Positions 25,701-32,965 are shown, counted from the first letter of the stretch. The stretch is DNA of 64,000 nt from CBDDFS01 sp965227255 (GCA_965227255.1 CBDDFS010000002.1:620001-684000), one strand, 5' to 3'. Made by a program: numbers and translations. Notes: a model not told the origin generated them from the letters alone.

Positions 25701-28263
25701 TTTGCCCTGTTTGTCCTGATTGTCCTGTGGCTCCAGTAGCACCTGTTTGACCAGTTTGTCCAGATTGACCTGTGGCTCCAGTAGCACCTGTTTGACCAGT
25801 CTGACCAGTGGCTCCGGTAGCACCTGTCTGACCAGTTTGACCAGTAGCTCCAGTAGCACCTGTTTGACCGGTCTGTCCTGTTTGACCTGATTGTCCGGTT
25901 GCACCCGTAGGTCCGGTTTGACCTGTTTGACCTGTTTGACCTGTGGCTCCGGTTGCACCCGTTTGTCCCGTTTGTCCGGATTGACCTGTAGCACCCGTTT
26001 GTCCCGTTTGTCCGGATTGACCTGTAGCACCCGTAGGTCCAGTCTGACCAGTCTGACCTGATTGCCCAGTGGCTCCTGTAGGACCGGTTACACCAATTGG
26101 TCCGGTAGGCCCAGTCGGACCTAAAATTCCAATGATCGGTCCAACCCAGACACTTCCGGTGTATTCGTAAACATCGCCAGTAGTTCTATTTAGATAAAGA
26201 TCTCCGGCCGTGACCGATGGTCCGGTTGGTGCTCCACTCGATCCAGAACCTGTACCATTATACCATTTGTTTCCGCTTGTATTAAAGATCGGACCTGTCC
26301 AGATTGTACCATTGAAACTGTACATTTCCCCGCTGACAGTGTCCAAATACTGATCACCAGTAACACCAAGAGCAACTGGTGCACCACCTCCATACCTGAA
26401 TTTGCTTCCTTCCGGACCGATCAGGTTAGTGGAGAAGACCCAATTCACTCCATCAAATTCGTAAACATCGCCAGTAAGTTTATTAATGTATTGATCACCT
26501 ACCAGATCACTTGCTGATGGAAGCCCAGGAACACCATTGCCGGAACTCCATAAACTTCCGCGTGTACCATCCGGACCTTTGATATTTCCTATTGAATCCC
26601 ATGAGGTTCCATTAAACTGGAATACATCTCCACTATTCGTGTTAAGATACTGGTCGTTTGTTGAAGGAGACGGAGGGAAGAATCCTGTCGGATCAACGAA
26701 ACTGGAAGTCCAAATACTGGCATCACCGGGATCCCCTTTGATGTTCAACTGTAATATCCAAAGTGGAGGTGAAATATTATATCGGTAAACATTTCCGTTA
26801 TTCTTATCTAAGTAGTAATCACCATTATTATCTGAGGCCAGAGGAATCGGAGCGCCATTTCCATCGCGCCATTTCGTTGATTCTCCTGTGTCACCCTTAG
26901 GTCCAACCAGATTCAAATTATACACCCAAATCGCTCCGTTAAAATGATAGTTATCACCGCTGGTCGTATCCAGGTATTGATCACCGATGACTTCTGTTCC
27001 TGCCACAGTAGGTGCTCCAGATCCCACTGACCACAAACTACCTTTGGGTCCAATAAGGTTTGATATCAATGACCATGACACACCATTAAAGACATAAACG
27101 TTTCCATTGGTATTGTCAAGGTAATAGTCACCCGTAATACCTGTTGCTCCTGGAACTCCTGTTCCATTTTTCCAAACGGAACCTCTGCTACCCGTAGGTC
27201 CTTTAACACCGGTTCCACCCGTCACGCCTATGGGTCCAATCGTATTTAAGCTGAATTGCCACGCGGCTCCGTTGAAATTGTAAACGTCTCCGCTGGTTGT
27301 ATCGTAATACTGATCACCTAGCACTTCTGTTCCGGAAATTGAAGGCGCTCCAGATCCAACAGACCATAAACTTCCCTTGGGTCCTATGATGTTTGTGATT
27401 GAATCCCATGTTGCACCATTGAAATTGAATACGTCACCAGTTAAACGATCAAGGTATTTGTCGCTAGGATTACCTGTTGTTGCACCTGGTCCACCTGATC
27501 CATCTTTCCATAGGGAACCTCTTTCACCCGTAGGTCCTGTTGGTCCTGTTGGTCCTGTTGGCCCGGTTGGTCCGGTTGGTCCTGTTGGTCCAGTATCACC
27601 GGTCACACCAGTAGGCCCTGTAGAACCCGTAGGCCCTTGAATACCTGTAGGCCCTGTGAAACCTGTTTGACCGGACTGACCAGTGACACCAATTGGTCCT
27701 GTTGGTCCTGTTGGTCCTTGAATACCTGTTGGTCCGATAGGTCCTGTAGGTCCGGTAACGCCGATTGGACCGGTGACACCAATTGGTCCTGTTGGTCCTG
27801 TTGGTCCTTGAATTCCCGTTGGACCGGTTGCTCCGGTTTCTCCTTTTGGTCCGCCATCGGCAATTTTTGCATGCAAGGCATATGGCACTGCATAAAGTCT
27901 TCTTCTTCCAAGATCCTGGAAGTTTCCGGTTTGACCCGGATCAATTTCAACCTGAAGTTCTACCTCGTTCAATCCCCAATTGATCGTTGAGAATAATCCT
28001 GGATTGACTTCACCGATGACTAAGTGAAATAGACCATACTCATTGGTGAGCACATTAAAATGAGTTTCGGAATATAGAATACTTCCCAGCTCGTTCCTGA
28101 GGGTGAATCGAACATTCATTCTTCCGAATACTACAACCTTGTCATCCACCCTTGCTATACCCTGGTAATTCATACCTTCAGGTACCTGAGCGACAGTCTC
28201 AGAAGGGATCAGAGAAGATAATAGGAGGATTCCAATTAAGAGAAAACGGTAGAGTCTGTTCAT
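22702..28263 (-). CDS. Giant collagen-like surface protein
   Basis: A 1,853-residue exported protein starting at the ATG 28261-28263 before a signal peptide (MNRLYRFLLIGILLL, cleavage after SETVAQ). Regions in order: a ~125-residue N-terminal domain (PEGMNYQGIARVD, a domain common ahead of tail-fibre-like Bacteroidota proteins); a first Gly-X-Y block; nine ~48-residue GDxYLDxxxGDVYxFNGxxW modules; a ~1,000-residue uninterrupted Gly-X-Y block made mainly of GPT, GAT, GQT and GQS triplets; and a ~125-residue beta-rich C-terminal domain. A trimeric collagen-type fibre is expected. No type IX sorting tail is obvious at the C-terminus. It heads the block with CHU_C, PorP/SprF and PorE-like genes. 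Open frames on the other strand and in other frames here are by-products of the repeat. Confidence 0.93.
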   Translation of the reverse strand: MNRLYRFLLIGILLLSSLIPSETVAQVPEGMNYQGIARVDDKVVVFGRMNVRFTLRNELGSILYSETHFNVLTNEYGLFHLVIGEVNPGLFSTINWGLNEVELQVEIDPGQTGNFQDLGRRRLYAVPYALHAKIADGGPKGETGATGPTGIQGPTGPTGPIGVTGPIGVTGPTGPIGPTGIQGPTGPTGPIGVTGQSGQTGFTGPTGIQGPTGSTGPTGVTGDTGPTGPTGPTGPTGPTGPTGPTGERGSLWKDGSGGPGATTGNPSDKYLDRLTGDVFNFNGATWDSITNIIGPKGSLWSVGSGAPSISGTEVLGDQYYDTTSGDVYNFNGAAWQFSLNTIGPIGVTGGTGVKGPTGSRGSVWKNGTGVPGATGITGDYYLDNTNGNVYVFNGVSWSLISNLIGPKGSLWSVGSGAPTVAGTEVIGDQYLDTTSGDNYHFNGAIWVYNLNLVGPKGDTGESTKWRDGNGAPIPLASDNNGDYYLDKNNGNVYRYNISPPLWILQLNIKGDPGDASIWTSSFVDPTGFFPPSPSTNDQYLNTNSGDVFQFNGTSWDSIGNIKGPDGTRGSLWSSGNGVPGLPSASDLVGDQYINKLTGDVYEFDGVNWVFSTNLIGPEGSKFRYGGGAPVALGVTGDQYLDTVSGEMYSFNGTIWTGPIFNTSGNKWYNGTGSGSSGAPTGPSVTAGDLYLNRTTGDVYEYTGSVWVGPIIGILGPTGPTGPIGVTGPTGATGQSGQTGQTGPTGATGQSGQTGQTGATGQSGQTGQTGATGATGQTGQTGQTGPTGATGQSGQTGQTGQTGATGATGQTGQTGATGATGQTGQTGATGATGQSGQTGQTGATGATGQSGQTGQTGATGATGQTGQTGPTGATGQSGQTGQTGQTGATGATGQTGQTGVTGPTGPQGATGTPGAPGIQGVTGQSGQTGQTGPTGATGPTGPQGIQGITGQSGQTGQTGPTGATGQTGQTGATGQSGQTGQTGATGATGQTGQTGPTGATGATGQSGQTGQTGATGQTGLTGPTGATGQTGQTGPTGATGQSGQTGQTGATGATGQTGQTGQTGPTGATGQSGQTGQTGATGQTGLTGPTGATGQTGQTGATGQSGQTGQTGATGATGQTGQTGQTGATGATGQTGQTGPTGATGQSGQTGQTGATGATGQTGQTGPTGATGQSGQTGQTGATGATGQTGLTGPTGPTGQTGQTGQTGATGQSGQTGQTGATGATGQTGQTGPTGATGQSGQTGQTGATGATGQTGLTGPTGATGATGQTGLTGATGQTGQTGATGATGQTGQTGPTGATGQSGQTGQTGATGATGQTGLTGPTGATGQTGQTGPTGATGQSGQTGQTGATGATGQTGQTGATGATGQTGQTGPTGATGQTGQTGATGATGQTGQTGSTGATGQTGQTGATGQTGPTGATGQTGPTGATGQTGQTGPTGATGQTGQTGPTGATGQTGATGATGQTGATGATGQTGATGATGQTGQTGATGATGQTGQTGPTGATGQTGQTGPTGATGQTGQTGPTGATGQTGQTGPTGATGQTGQTGPTGATGQTGQTGPTGATGPTGATGQTGPTGATGPTGATGQTGQTGPTGATGQTGQTGPTGATGPTGATGQTGPTGATGPTGATGQTGQTGPTGATGPTGATGQTGPTGATGPTGATGQTGQTGPTGATGPTGATGQTGPTGATGPTGVTGPTGPTGVTGPTGPTGTFGVTGASGYTIRHDGSGWNKSTTITNDGTNLNLGAGELRRTATGTANLVPVAYGYVDAAAAAETGTGNFSATVSSNVFTITITSETYTNTGYMTVVTVISSSTTKAYTAHTNANTGNLEIRIVDEAGSISSQDFHFIVYKL
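23115..26125 (-). repeat. Main Gly-X-Thr collagen repeat block
   Basis: About 3 kb of continuous 9-base periodicity encodes roughly 335 Gly-X-Y triplets, nearly all with Thr (some Ser) in the third place. Higher-order units are visible, for example 27-residue GATGQSGQTGQTG-type cycles. Recent duplications show at DNA level: two identical adjacent 99-base units (23192-23290 and 23291-23389), a related 135-base unit beginning at 23390, and a ~100-base segment at 24296 repeated at 24485. Confidence 0.9.
26130..27520 (-). repeat. Nine GDVY-FNG-W protein modules
   Basis: Nine diverged copies of about 45-53 codons follow the pattern SLWSxGxGxP...GDQYLDxxSGDVYxFNGxxW...NxIGP. Short collagen triplets separate some of them. 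Copies 2 and 4 are most alike. Similar modules occur beside Gly-X-Y tracts in phage and bacterial fibre proteins. Their function is unknown. Confidence 0.8.
27525..27855 (-). repeat. N-terminal Gly-X-Y collagen block
   Basis: About 110 residues of Gly-X-Y triplets with repeated GPTGIQGPTGPTGPIGVTG units, richer in Pro and Ile/Val than the main block, sit between the N-terminal domain and the GDVY modules. Eight consecutive GPT-type triplets close it. Confidence 0.85.
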
Positions 28264-28308
28264 TAAAATTCGTTGTCGCTCAATACAATCGAGCAATTTA
28301 CAACATAC

Positions 28309-28632
28309 TTATGTATCTGCAAAAAAAATCTTTTCGTCTCTAATATCATACGAAAACCAGCGTTTTAAAAAGAACTCCTTACGATTGTCATTGATGCGTT
28401 TTGATTTCTTTTTACTCTGTTTCATACGTTTTCGAGTTTCTTTTGTTTGGATTTTCTGGTGTTTTTCTAAGCCCTCTTCATGAGCCTTTTCACCCATTTT
28501 TTTCTTTTTCTCTTCCTGTTTCTCCAAACGCTCCCTGCTTTTTCTAACGGTGCGACTTTCTTTTTGAGCATAAACCTGAGCCGAGCCGAGAAAAACGGAG
28601 AAAAGCAACAATATTCCTATGTTCCGAAACAT
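28309..28632 (-). CDS. Exported Lys/Arg-rich small protein
   Basis: A 107-residue protein with a signal peptide (MFRNIGILLLFSVFLGSAQVYAQ), then an extremely basic helical segment of Lys, Arg and Glu (about residues 24-85) and a short C-terminal part with aromatic residues (FFLKRWFSYDIRD). I do not recognise a named family. Strongly basic periplasmic proteins of this size recur in Bacteroidota and may bind envelope polyanions. It precedes the collagen-like gene by 45 bases on the same strand and could be the first gene of that operon. Its start is only 26 bases from the divergent lipoprotein gene. Confidence 0.7.
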   Translation of the reverse strand: MFRNIGILLLFSVFLGSAQVYAQKESRTVRKSRERLEKQEEKKKKMGEKAHEEGLEKHQKIQTKETRKRMKQSKKKSKRINDNRKEFFLKRWFSYDIRDEKIFFADT

Positions 28633-28658
28633 TGCCGCAATAATAATAATTTAGCCTC

Positions 28659-29099
28659 ATGAGATTTTCGATCCAACAAATTATAATTCATACCCTCCTA
28701 TTAATAAGTATTTCATCTTGTACCAAAGAAGGGCAGGAAAATAATTTGGCCATTCCCGATGTGCCCATCAATGTGAGGATCAATATAAACGATCCGATTT
28801 ACAATAACCTGAATAACATTACGGGCTGGGCCTATTTAAATGAGGGCTCCAGAGGAATTATTTTGTACAGGGAGAGTCTGGACATCGTTCGTGCCTATGA
28901 CAGGCATTGCACTTTTGATCCACAGGAAGTTTGTTCTACAATAGATATGAACGGAGCCATACTTCAGGCAAATGACAATGACTGTTGCGGCTCAGTTTTC
29001 AATATTACAAACAACACGATACTACAAGGGCCTGCAACCAGGCCCCTGAAAGAATATGAAACAACGTTCGATGGAACGTTTATCGTTATAATAAATTAG
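28659..29099 (+). CDS. Lipoprotein with degenerate Rieske-like fold
   Basis: A 146-residue lipoprotein (lipid cysteine at residue 21). Its second half aligns by eye with Rieske [2Fe-2S] proteins: CTFDPQEVC stands where CTHxGC is expected, and NDCCGSVFNITNNTILQGPA with RPLKEYE stands where CPCHGSxFxxxxGxxxxGPA..PLxxY is expected. Three of the four cluster ligands are changed (first His to Phe, second-box Cys to Asn and His to Cys), while the disulfide-type cysteines and the GS...GPA scaffold remain. It probably lacks an Fe-S cluster and keeps the fold for another role. Its stop overlaps the end of convergent ahcY by 4 bases. Confidence 0.75.
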   Translation: MRFSIQQIIIHTLLLISISSCTKEGQENNLAIPDVPINVRININDPIYNNLNNITGWAYLNEGSRGIILYRESLDIVRAYDRHCTFDPQEVCSTIDMNGAILQANDNDCCGSVFNITNNTILQGPATRPLKEYETTFDGTFIVIIN

Positions 29100-30409
29100 T
29101 ATCTGTAATACTCAGGCTTGTAAGGTCCTTCAACCTTAACTCCAATGTATTTAGCCTGCTCCTCGTTCAAAGTTTCCAGTTCAACACCAATTTTTTCAAG
29201 GTGCAATCTGGCCACTTTCTCATCAAGATGTTTTGGAAGCGTATATACTTTGTTTTCGTATTTATCAGAATGGTTCCAAAGCTCAATTTGAGCAAGGGTT
29301 TGATTGGTGAATGAGTTCGACATCACAAAGGACGGGTGACCCGTAGCACAGCCAAGGTTTACCAGCCTTCCTTCAGCAAGAAGAATAATGTCCTTGCCGT
29401 TGATTGTGTATTTATCAACCTGAGGCTTGATTTCAACTTTCGATGCGCCGTGGTTATCTTCCAGATAAGCAACGTCGATCTCGTTGTCGAAGTGACCGAT
29501 ATTACAAACAATAGTCTTGTCTCTCATCTTCGTGAAATGCTGCTCAGTCACAATATCTTTGTTACCTGTAGCTGTTACTACGATGTCGACTTTATCAACT
29601 ACGTTCTCAAGTTTTCTTACTTCAAATCCGTCCATAGCAGCCTGAAGAGCACAGATAGGATCGATCTCCGTAACGATCACTCTTGCACCAGCACCTCTTA
29701 ATGAAGCTGCAGAGCCTTTGCCAACATCACCATAACCGGCAACAACGGCAACTTTTCCGGCCATCATTACATCGGTGGCTCTTCGGATGGCATCAACCAA
29801 TGATTCTTTACACCCGTATTTGTTGTCGAATTTTGATTTCGTTACTGAATCATTAACATTGATTGCAGGCATCGGAAGTTTTCCGTTTTCTTCCCTTTCG
29901 ATCAATCTGTGAATTCCAGTAGTCGTTTCTTCTGAAAGTCCTTTGATTCCTTCAACAAGTTCTGGGTGTTCGTCCAAAACCATATTCGTAAGGTCACCTC
30001 CGTCGTCAAGGATCATGTTCAATGGCTGACCATCCTTGAAGTAAAGCGTCTGTCGGATACACCAGTTAAACTCTTCTTCATTCATTCCTTTCCATGCATA
30101 AACCGGAATGCCGGCTTCGGCAATGGCGGCAGCTGCGTGATCCTGGGTGGAGAATATGTTGCAACTAGACCATGTTACTTCTGCACCAAGTTCAACCAAT
30201 GTCTCGATTAAAACGGCAGTTTGGATGGTCATATGAAGACAACCAGCAATTCTCGCTCCCGCAAGAGGCTTCTGGTCTCTGTATTCTTCACGGATTGACA
30301 TCAGGCCAGGCATTTCAGCCTCGGCCAATTCAATTTCTTTTCTTCCCCATTCAGCCAGGGATATGTCTTTTACTTTGTATGGCAAATTTTCAATACTTGT
30401 GTCTTGCAT
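29096..30409 (-). CDS. ahcY: Adenosylhomocysteinase (S-adenosylhomocysteine hydrolase)
   Basis: An NAD-dependent cytosolic enzyme that splits S-adenosylhomocysteine into adenosine and homocysteine, clearing the by-product of methylation. It has 437 residues from the ATG at 30407-30409; an upstream in-frame ATG would run into the promoter box. Visible signatures are PLAGARIAGCLHMTIQTAVLI, SSCNIFSTQDHAAAA, the NAD-binding KVAVVAGYGDVGKGSAASLR, and the C-terminal GPYKPEYYRY with the lysine and tyrosine that complete the active site of the neighbouring subunit. It is transcribed divergently from the phosphopantetheinyl transferase gene. Confidence 0.98.
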   Translation of the reverse strand: MQDTSIENLPYKVKDISLAEWGRKEIELAEAEMPGLMSIREEYRDQKPLAGARIAGCLHMTIQTAVLIETLVELGAEVTWSSCNIFSTQDHAAAAIAEAGIPVYAWKGMNEEEFNWCIRQTLYFKDGQPLNMILDDGGDLTNMVLDEHPELVEGIKGLSEETTTGIHRLIEREENGKLPMPAINVNDSVTKSKFDNKYGCKESLVDAIRRATDVMMAGKVAVVAGYGDVGKGSAASLRGAGARVIVTEIDPICALQAAMDGFEVRKLENVVDKVDIVVTATGNKDIVTEQHFTKMRDKTIVCNIGHFDNEIDVAYLEDNHGASKVEIKPQVDKYTINGKDIILLAEGRLVNLGCATGHPSFVMSNSFTNQTLAQIELWNHSDKYENKVYTLPKHLDEKVARLHLEKIGVELETLNEEQAKYIGVKVEGPYKPEYYRY

Positions 30410-30433
30410 GTTGGTATTATATTTTTCGGCCTG

Positions 30434-30458
30434 CAAAGATACCGAATTTATACCTTTG
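30434..30458. promoter_or_regulatory. Back-to-back -7 boxes for ahcY and the phosphopantetheinyl transferase
   Basis: TATCTTTG on the minus strand (30441-30434) and TACCTTTG on the plus strand (30451-30458) both match TAnnTTTG exactly. They are only 9 bases apart. The first lies 24 bases from the ahcY start and the second 8 bases from the transferase start. The -33 regions therefore overlap the opposing promoters. Confidence 0.6.
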
Positions 30459-30466
30459 TATCCCGC

Positions 30467-31099
30467 ATGCCGCTTTTCAGATCAATAGAAATTTTTAATT
30501 CCTCAAAAATTGGTTTATGGCGAATAACAGAAGCCGAAGAGGAATTGTTTGACATTATTCGTCAAAGAACGTTTGATATTGACCAATTGCGAGTTTTTCA
30601 TAACGATTTGAAGAAAAAGCAATGGTTGGCATCAAGATGTTTAATTACTCATATGGACGAGGGAATTGGCAGGATTATATATGACGAATTAGGTGCTCCC
30701 TATTGCGACAATGAAATGAAGATATCTCTTTCACATTCAGATAATATGGTGGCAGTCATTTTAGATCCTGTTGAAGAGGTTGGAATTGATATTCAGCATT
30801 TCACAAAAAAAATTGACAGGATTAAAGCAAAATTTTGCAGTGAAGAAGAATTGAAATATGTTGAAGGTCAAGACTCTTTACAATTACTTCATGTTATCTG
30901 GAGTGCCAAAGAGGCGCTTTATAAAAAGCTGAAAATTCCCGGACTCATTTTCAAAGAAAACTTGCAGATACCTGAATTTCAATTGTCCGATCGAGGAGAA
31001 TTACATGCGCACACTATTCTTGAAGGAGAGAAAAGTGTTGAAGTTCTGAGATATGAGATAATTGAAGATTATACAATGGTATTTACATCTAATACCTAA
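30467..31099 (+). CDS. 4'-phosphopantetheinyl transferase superfamily protein
   Basis: A 210-residue Sfp-type enzyme that moves phosphopantetheine from CoA to a serine of carrier proteins. The two family motifs are present: EEVGIDIQHF (the VGxD magnesium site) and WSAKEALYKKL (WxxKEAxxK). The upstream ISLSHSDNMVAV fits the SHS/T...A motif. The start is the ATG at 30467 just after the -7 box. It is followed 24 bases later by GGGP synthase. A partner synthase is not in this window, so it may serve the housekeeping acyl carrier protein or a remote pathway. Confidence 0.9.
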   Translation: MPLFRSIEIFNSSKIGLWRITEAEEELFDIIRQRTFDIDQLRVFHNDLKKKQWLASRCLITHMDEGIGRIIYDELGAPYCDNEMKISLSHSDNMVAVILDPVEEVGIDIQHFTKKIDRIKAKFCSEEELKYVEGQDSLQLLHVIWSAKEALYKKLKIPGLIFKENLQIPEFQLSDRGELHAHTILEGEKSVEVLRYEIIEDYTMVFTSNT

Positions 31100-31123
31100 T
31101 ATTGTAACCACACTTTTCCAAGA

Positions 31124-31861
31124 ATGATTTACCAGACAATCCTTCAATCAGCCGATCAGAATGCAAAGCAGTTTGCTGTTTTGGTTGATCCTGATAAATA
31201 TGATGAGGATAAACTTCTCGATCTGGTCCATTTATGTAAGTCGGCCTTGGTTTCTTATCTATTTGTTGGCGGAAGTTTGATGACCAGCGATCGATTTGAA
31301 CGTACAATAGATCTCTTAAAATCGACTTCAGATATTCCGGTGATCATTTTTCCCGGAAGTAACGTTCAGATCAGTAAGAAGGCTGACGCCATTTTGCTGC
31401 TTTCTTTGGTATCTGGTAGAAATCCGGAATATCTTATTGGACAGCATGTAGTTGCAGCACCATATCTGAAGGAAAGTGGAATTGAGATTATGCCAACTGC
31501 ATATATGTTAATAGAAGGAAGTAAAATTACCACGGCTAATTACATGAGCAACACACTACCTATTCCCTATGAAAAGGACGATATAGCTGCCTCAACGGCC
31601 ATGGCCAGCGAAATGCTCGGAATGAAATTGCTATATCTTGATGGGGGAAGTGGAGCAGGCAGGACTATTTCAACCAGTATGATCCGGACCGTAAAATCCA
31701 GTGTTGGTATTCCCATGATCGTGGGAGGTGGAGTTACTGATGCCATAAAAGCTGGTGCACTTTGGCAGGCAGGGGCAGACATAGTCGTAGTTGGCAATGC
31801 CATTGAAGAAAACCTCAATTTGGTCACTGAAATTTCAGAGGAACTGAAATCTCTCATTTAG
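31124..31861 (+). CDS. Geranylgeranylglyceryl phosphate synthase family (PcrB/GGGPS group II)
   Basis: A 245-residue TIM-barrel prenyltransferase that joins a polyprenyl diphosphate to sn-glycerol-1-phosphate through an ether bond. Family segments are FAVLVDPDKYDEDKL at the start, FVGGSLMT, IIFPGSNVQIS, LYLDGGSGAGRTIS and the phosphate loop IPMIVGGGVTDAIKAG with ADIVVVGNAIEEN. Bacteroidota carry enzymes of this archaea-like group. The product in bacteria is not firmly placed in a pathway. It is followed by pnuC after a 6-base gap. Confidence 0.92.
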   Translation: MIYQTILQSADQNAKQFAVLVDPDKYDEDKLLDLVHLCKSALVSYLFVGGSLMTSDRFERTIDLLKSTSDIPVIIFPGSNVQISKKADAILLLSLVSGRNPEYLIGQHVVAAPYLKESGIEIMPTAYMLIEGSKITTANYMSNTLPIPYEKDDIAASTAMASEMLGMKLLYLDGGSGAGRTISTSMIRTVKSSVGIPMIVGGGVTDAIKAGALWQAGADIVVVGNAIEENLNLVTEISEELKSLI

Positions 31862-31867
31862 TCTACT

Positions 31868-32428
31868 ATGCTTGACTCCGTTGTTTGGGAATGGTTCGGA
31901 GTGATCACAGCACTTATTTATGTCGCTTTAGCATCAGCCGGTAAAAGACTCTGTTTCGTGTTCGGTCTAATCAGCAGTCTTGTATTTGTTGATATCCTGT
32001 TTTCTGCAAAGCTGTATTTCGAGTCTATTATCAACATTTATTATGTCGTTATGTCAATCATTGGATGGTTTACCTGGAAAGAAGATGACGGTCATGTTCA
32101 TCCGGTTCTTATGAGAAATTCCAGGTTTATTCTAATCGCAGGAATCGGAATATTGGCATCTCTTGTGTTGGGCTATTTTGCTTCTTCGTTTACCGATGCC
32201 TCCCTTTCTTACCTCGACTCTTTTACAACAGTTATGGCCATAATTGCAACCTGGATGATGGTTAGAAAGGTTATTCAAAATTGGTTGATATGGATTGTGG
32301 CCGATGGAGTCTCAATAGGCATGTTTTATTACAAAGACTTGATTCCAATGTCGATCTTGTTCGGTGTTTACACACTTATAGCTGTCTATGGATTCGTCAA
32401 CTGGAAGAAATTGATGACTACCTCATGA
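31868..32428 (+). CDS. pnuC: PnuC-family vitamin transporter (nicotinamide riboside or thiamine type)
   Basis: A 186-residue inner membrane protein with about seven helices, shaped as a PnuC facilitator that is driven by intracellular phosphorylation of its substrate. Recognisable segments are YVALASAGKRLCFVFGLISS, YYVVMSIIGWFTW near the substrate pocket, and NWLIWIVADGVSIGMFYYKD. PnuC variants import nicotinamide riboside (PnuC), thiamine (PnuT) or riboflavin (PnuX). The overlapping NadR-type kinase argues for nicotinamide riboside, the nearby TPP riboswitch for thiamine; the sequence does not decide. Confidence 0.88.
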   Translation: MLDSVVWEWFGVITALIYVALASAGKRLCFVFGLISSLVFVDILFSAKLYFESIINIYYVVMSIIGWFTWKEDDGHVHPVLMRNSRFILIAGIGILASLVLGYFASSFTDASLSYLDSFTTVMAIIATWMMVRKVIQNWLIWIVADGVSIGMFYYKDLIPMSILFGVYTLIAVYGFVNWKKLMTTS

Positions 32429-32940
32429 TTATTTCGATCATCGGTCCTGAATCAAGCGGAAAAACGACTTTAGGAGAGGAGCTGTCTTCTACTAGAGAGT
32501 TCTTATTAATTGAAGAATACTCGAGGAGGTATTTGAATAATCTAGAACGGGAATATGAAATCCCGGATTTAAGGGAAATAGCTGAAGGTCAGCTTGCTGA
32601 GCTTTCTAAGGCAATTGACCAAAAAAACACCAATATTATTTGGGACACAGATGTTATTACGGTCAAAATTTGGTCGATGGTAAAGTATGGTACCTATGAT
32701 AAAGATCTGGATGAAATGATCAGGAAACAGCCAGTTGATCTTTATTTTCTGTGTCGACCGGATGTCCCGTGGGCATTTGATCCTCTCAGGGAAGTGCCGG
32801 ATGACAGCAAAAGGCACGAAATTTTTGATTTATTCCAAAATGAGCTTGAGAATTTTGGCTTTAATTATGAAGTCATTGAAGGCAATAAAGCTGAAAGAAT
32901 AAAAAAGGCTCAACAGTTAATTCGAAAACTGCGGTATTAA
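32425..32940 (+). CDS. NadR-like AAA_28 nucleoside kinase
   Basis: A 171-residue P-loop kinase corresponding to the C-terminal ribosylnicotinamide kinase domain of NadR. Walker A is GPESSGKTTL (residues 6-15), followed by EEYSRRYL, WDTDVITVKIW and the Asp-rich PDVPWAFDPLREVPDD. The adenylyltransferase domain of full NadR is absent. The ATG at 32425 overlaps the pnuC stop (ATGA), so transporter and trapping kinase are coupled. Nicotinamide riboside is the likeliest substrate; a thiamine kinase role is the alternative given the riboswitch 25 bases downstream. Confidence 0.88.
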   Translation: MIISIIGPESSGKTTLGEELSSTREFLLIEEYSRRYLNNLEREYEIPDLREIAEGQLAELSKAIDQKNTNIIWDTDVITVKIWSMVKYGTYDKDLDEMIRKQPVDLYFLCRPDVPWAFDPLREVPDDSKRHEIFDLFQNELENFGFNYEVIEGNKAERIKKAQQLIRKLRY

Positions 32941-32965
32941 AAGTCTTTTTATAATTTAGCCGACG

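Noticed and set aside
23154..25719. Long open frames on the plus strand and in the second minus frame (Cys/Ser/Thr-rich and Gln/Val/Arg-rich proteins).
   Set aside because: They follow from the 9-base periodicity of the collagen repeat, which removes stops from other frames. None has a plausible start, signal peptide or known motif.
23115..26125. CRISPR-like regular repeats.
   Set aside because: Repeats are protein-coding, contiguous and in frame, without unique spacers or cas genes.
28262..28296. Upstream start adding 11 residues to the collagen-like protein.
   Set aside because: The extension precedes a well-formed signal peptide that starts at the ATG at 28261-28263.
30410..30466. Longer N-termini of ahcY and the phosphopantetheinyl transferase.
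   Set aside because: Both would run through the paired -7 boxes. The internal ATGs match the family starts.
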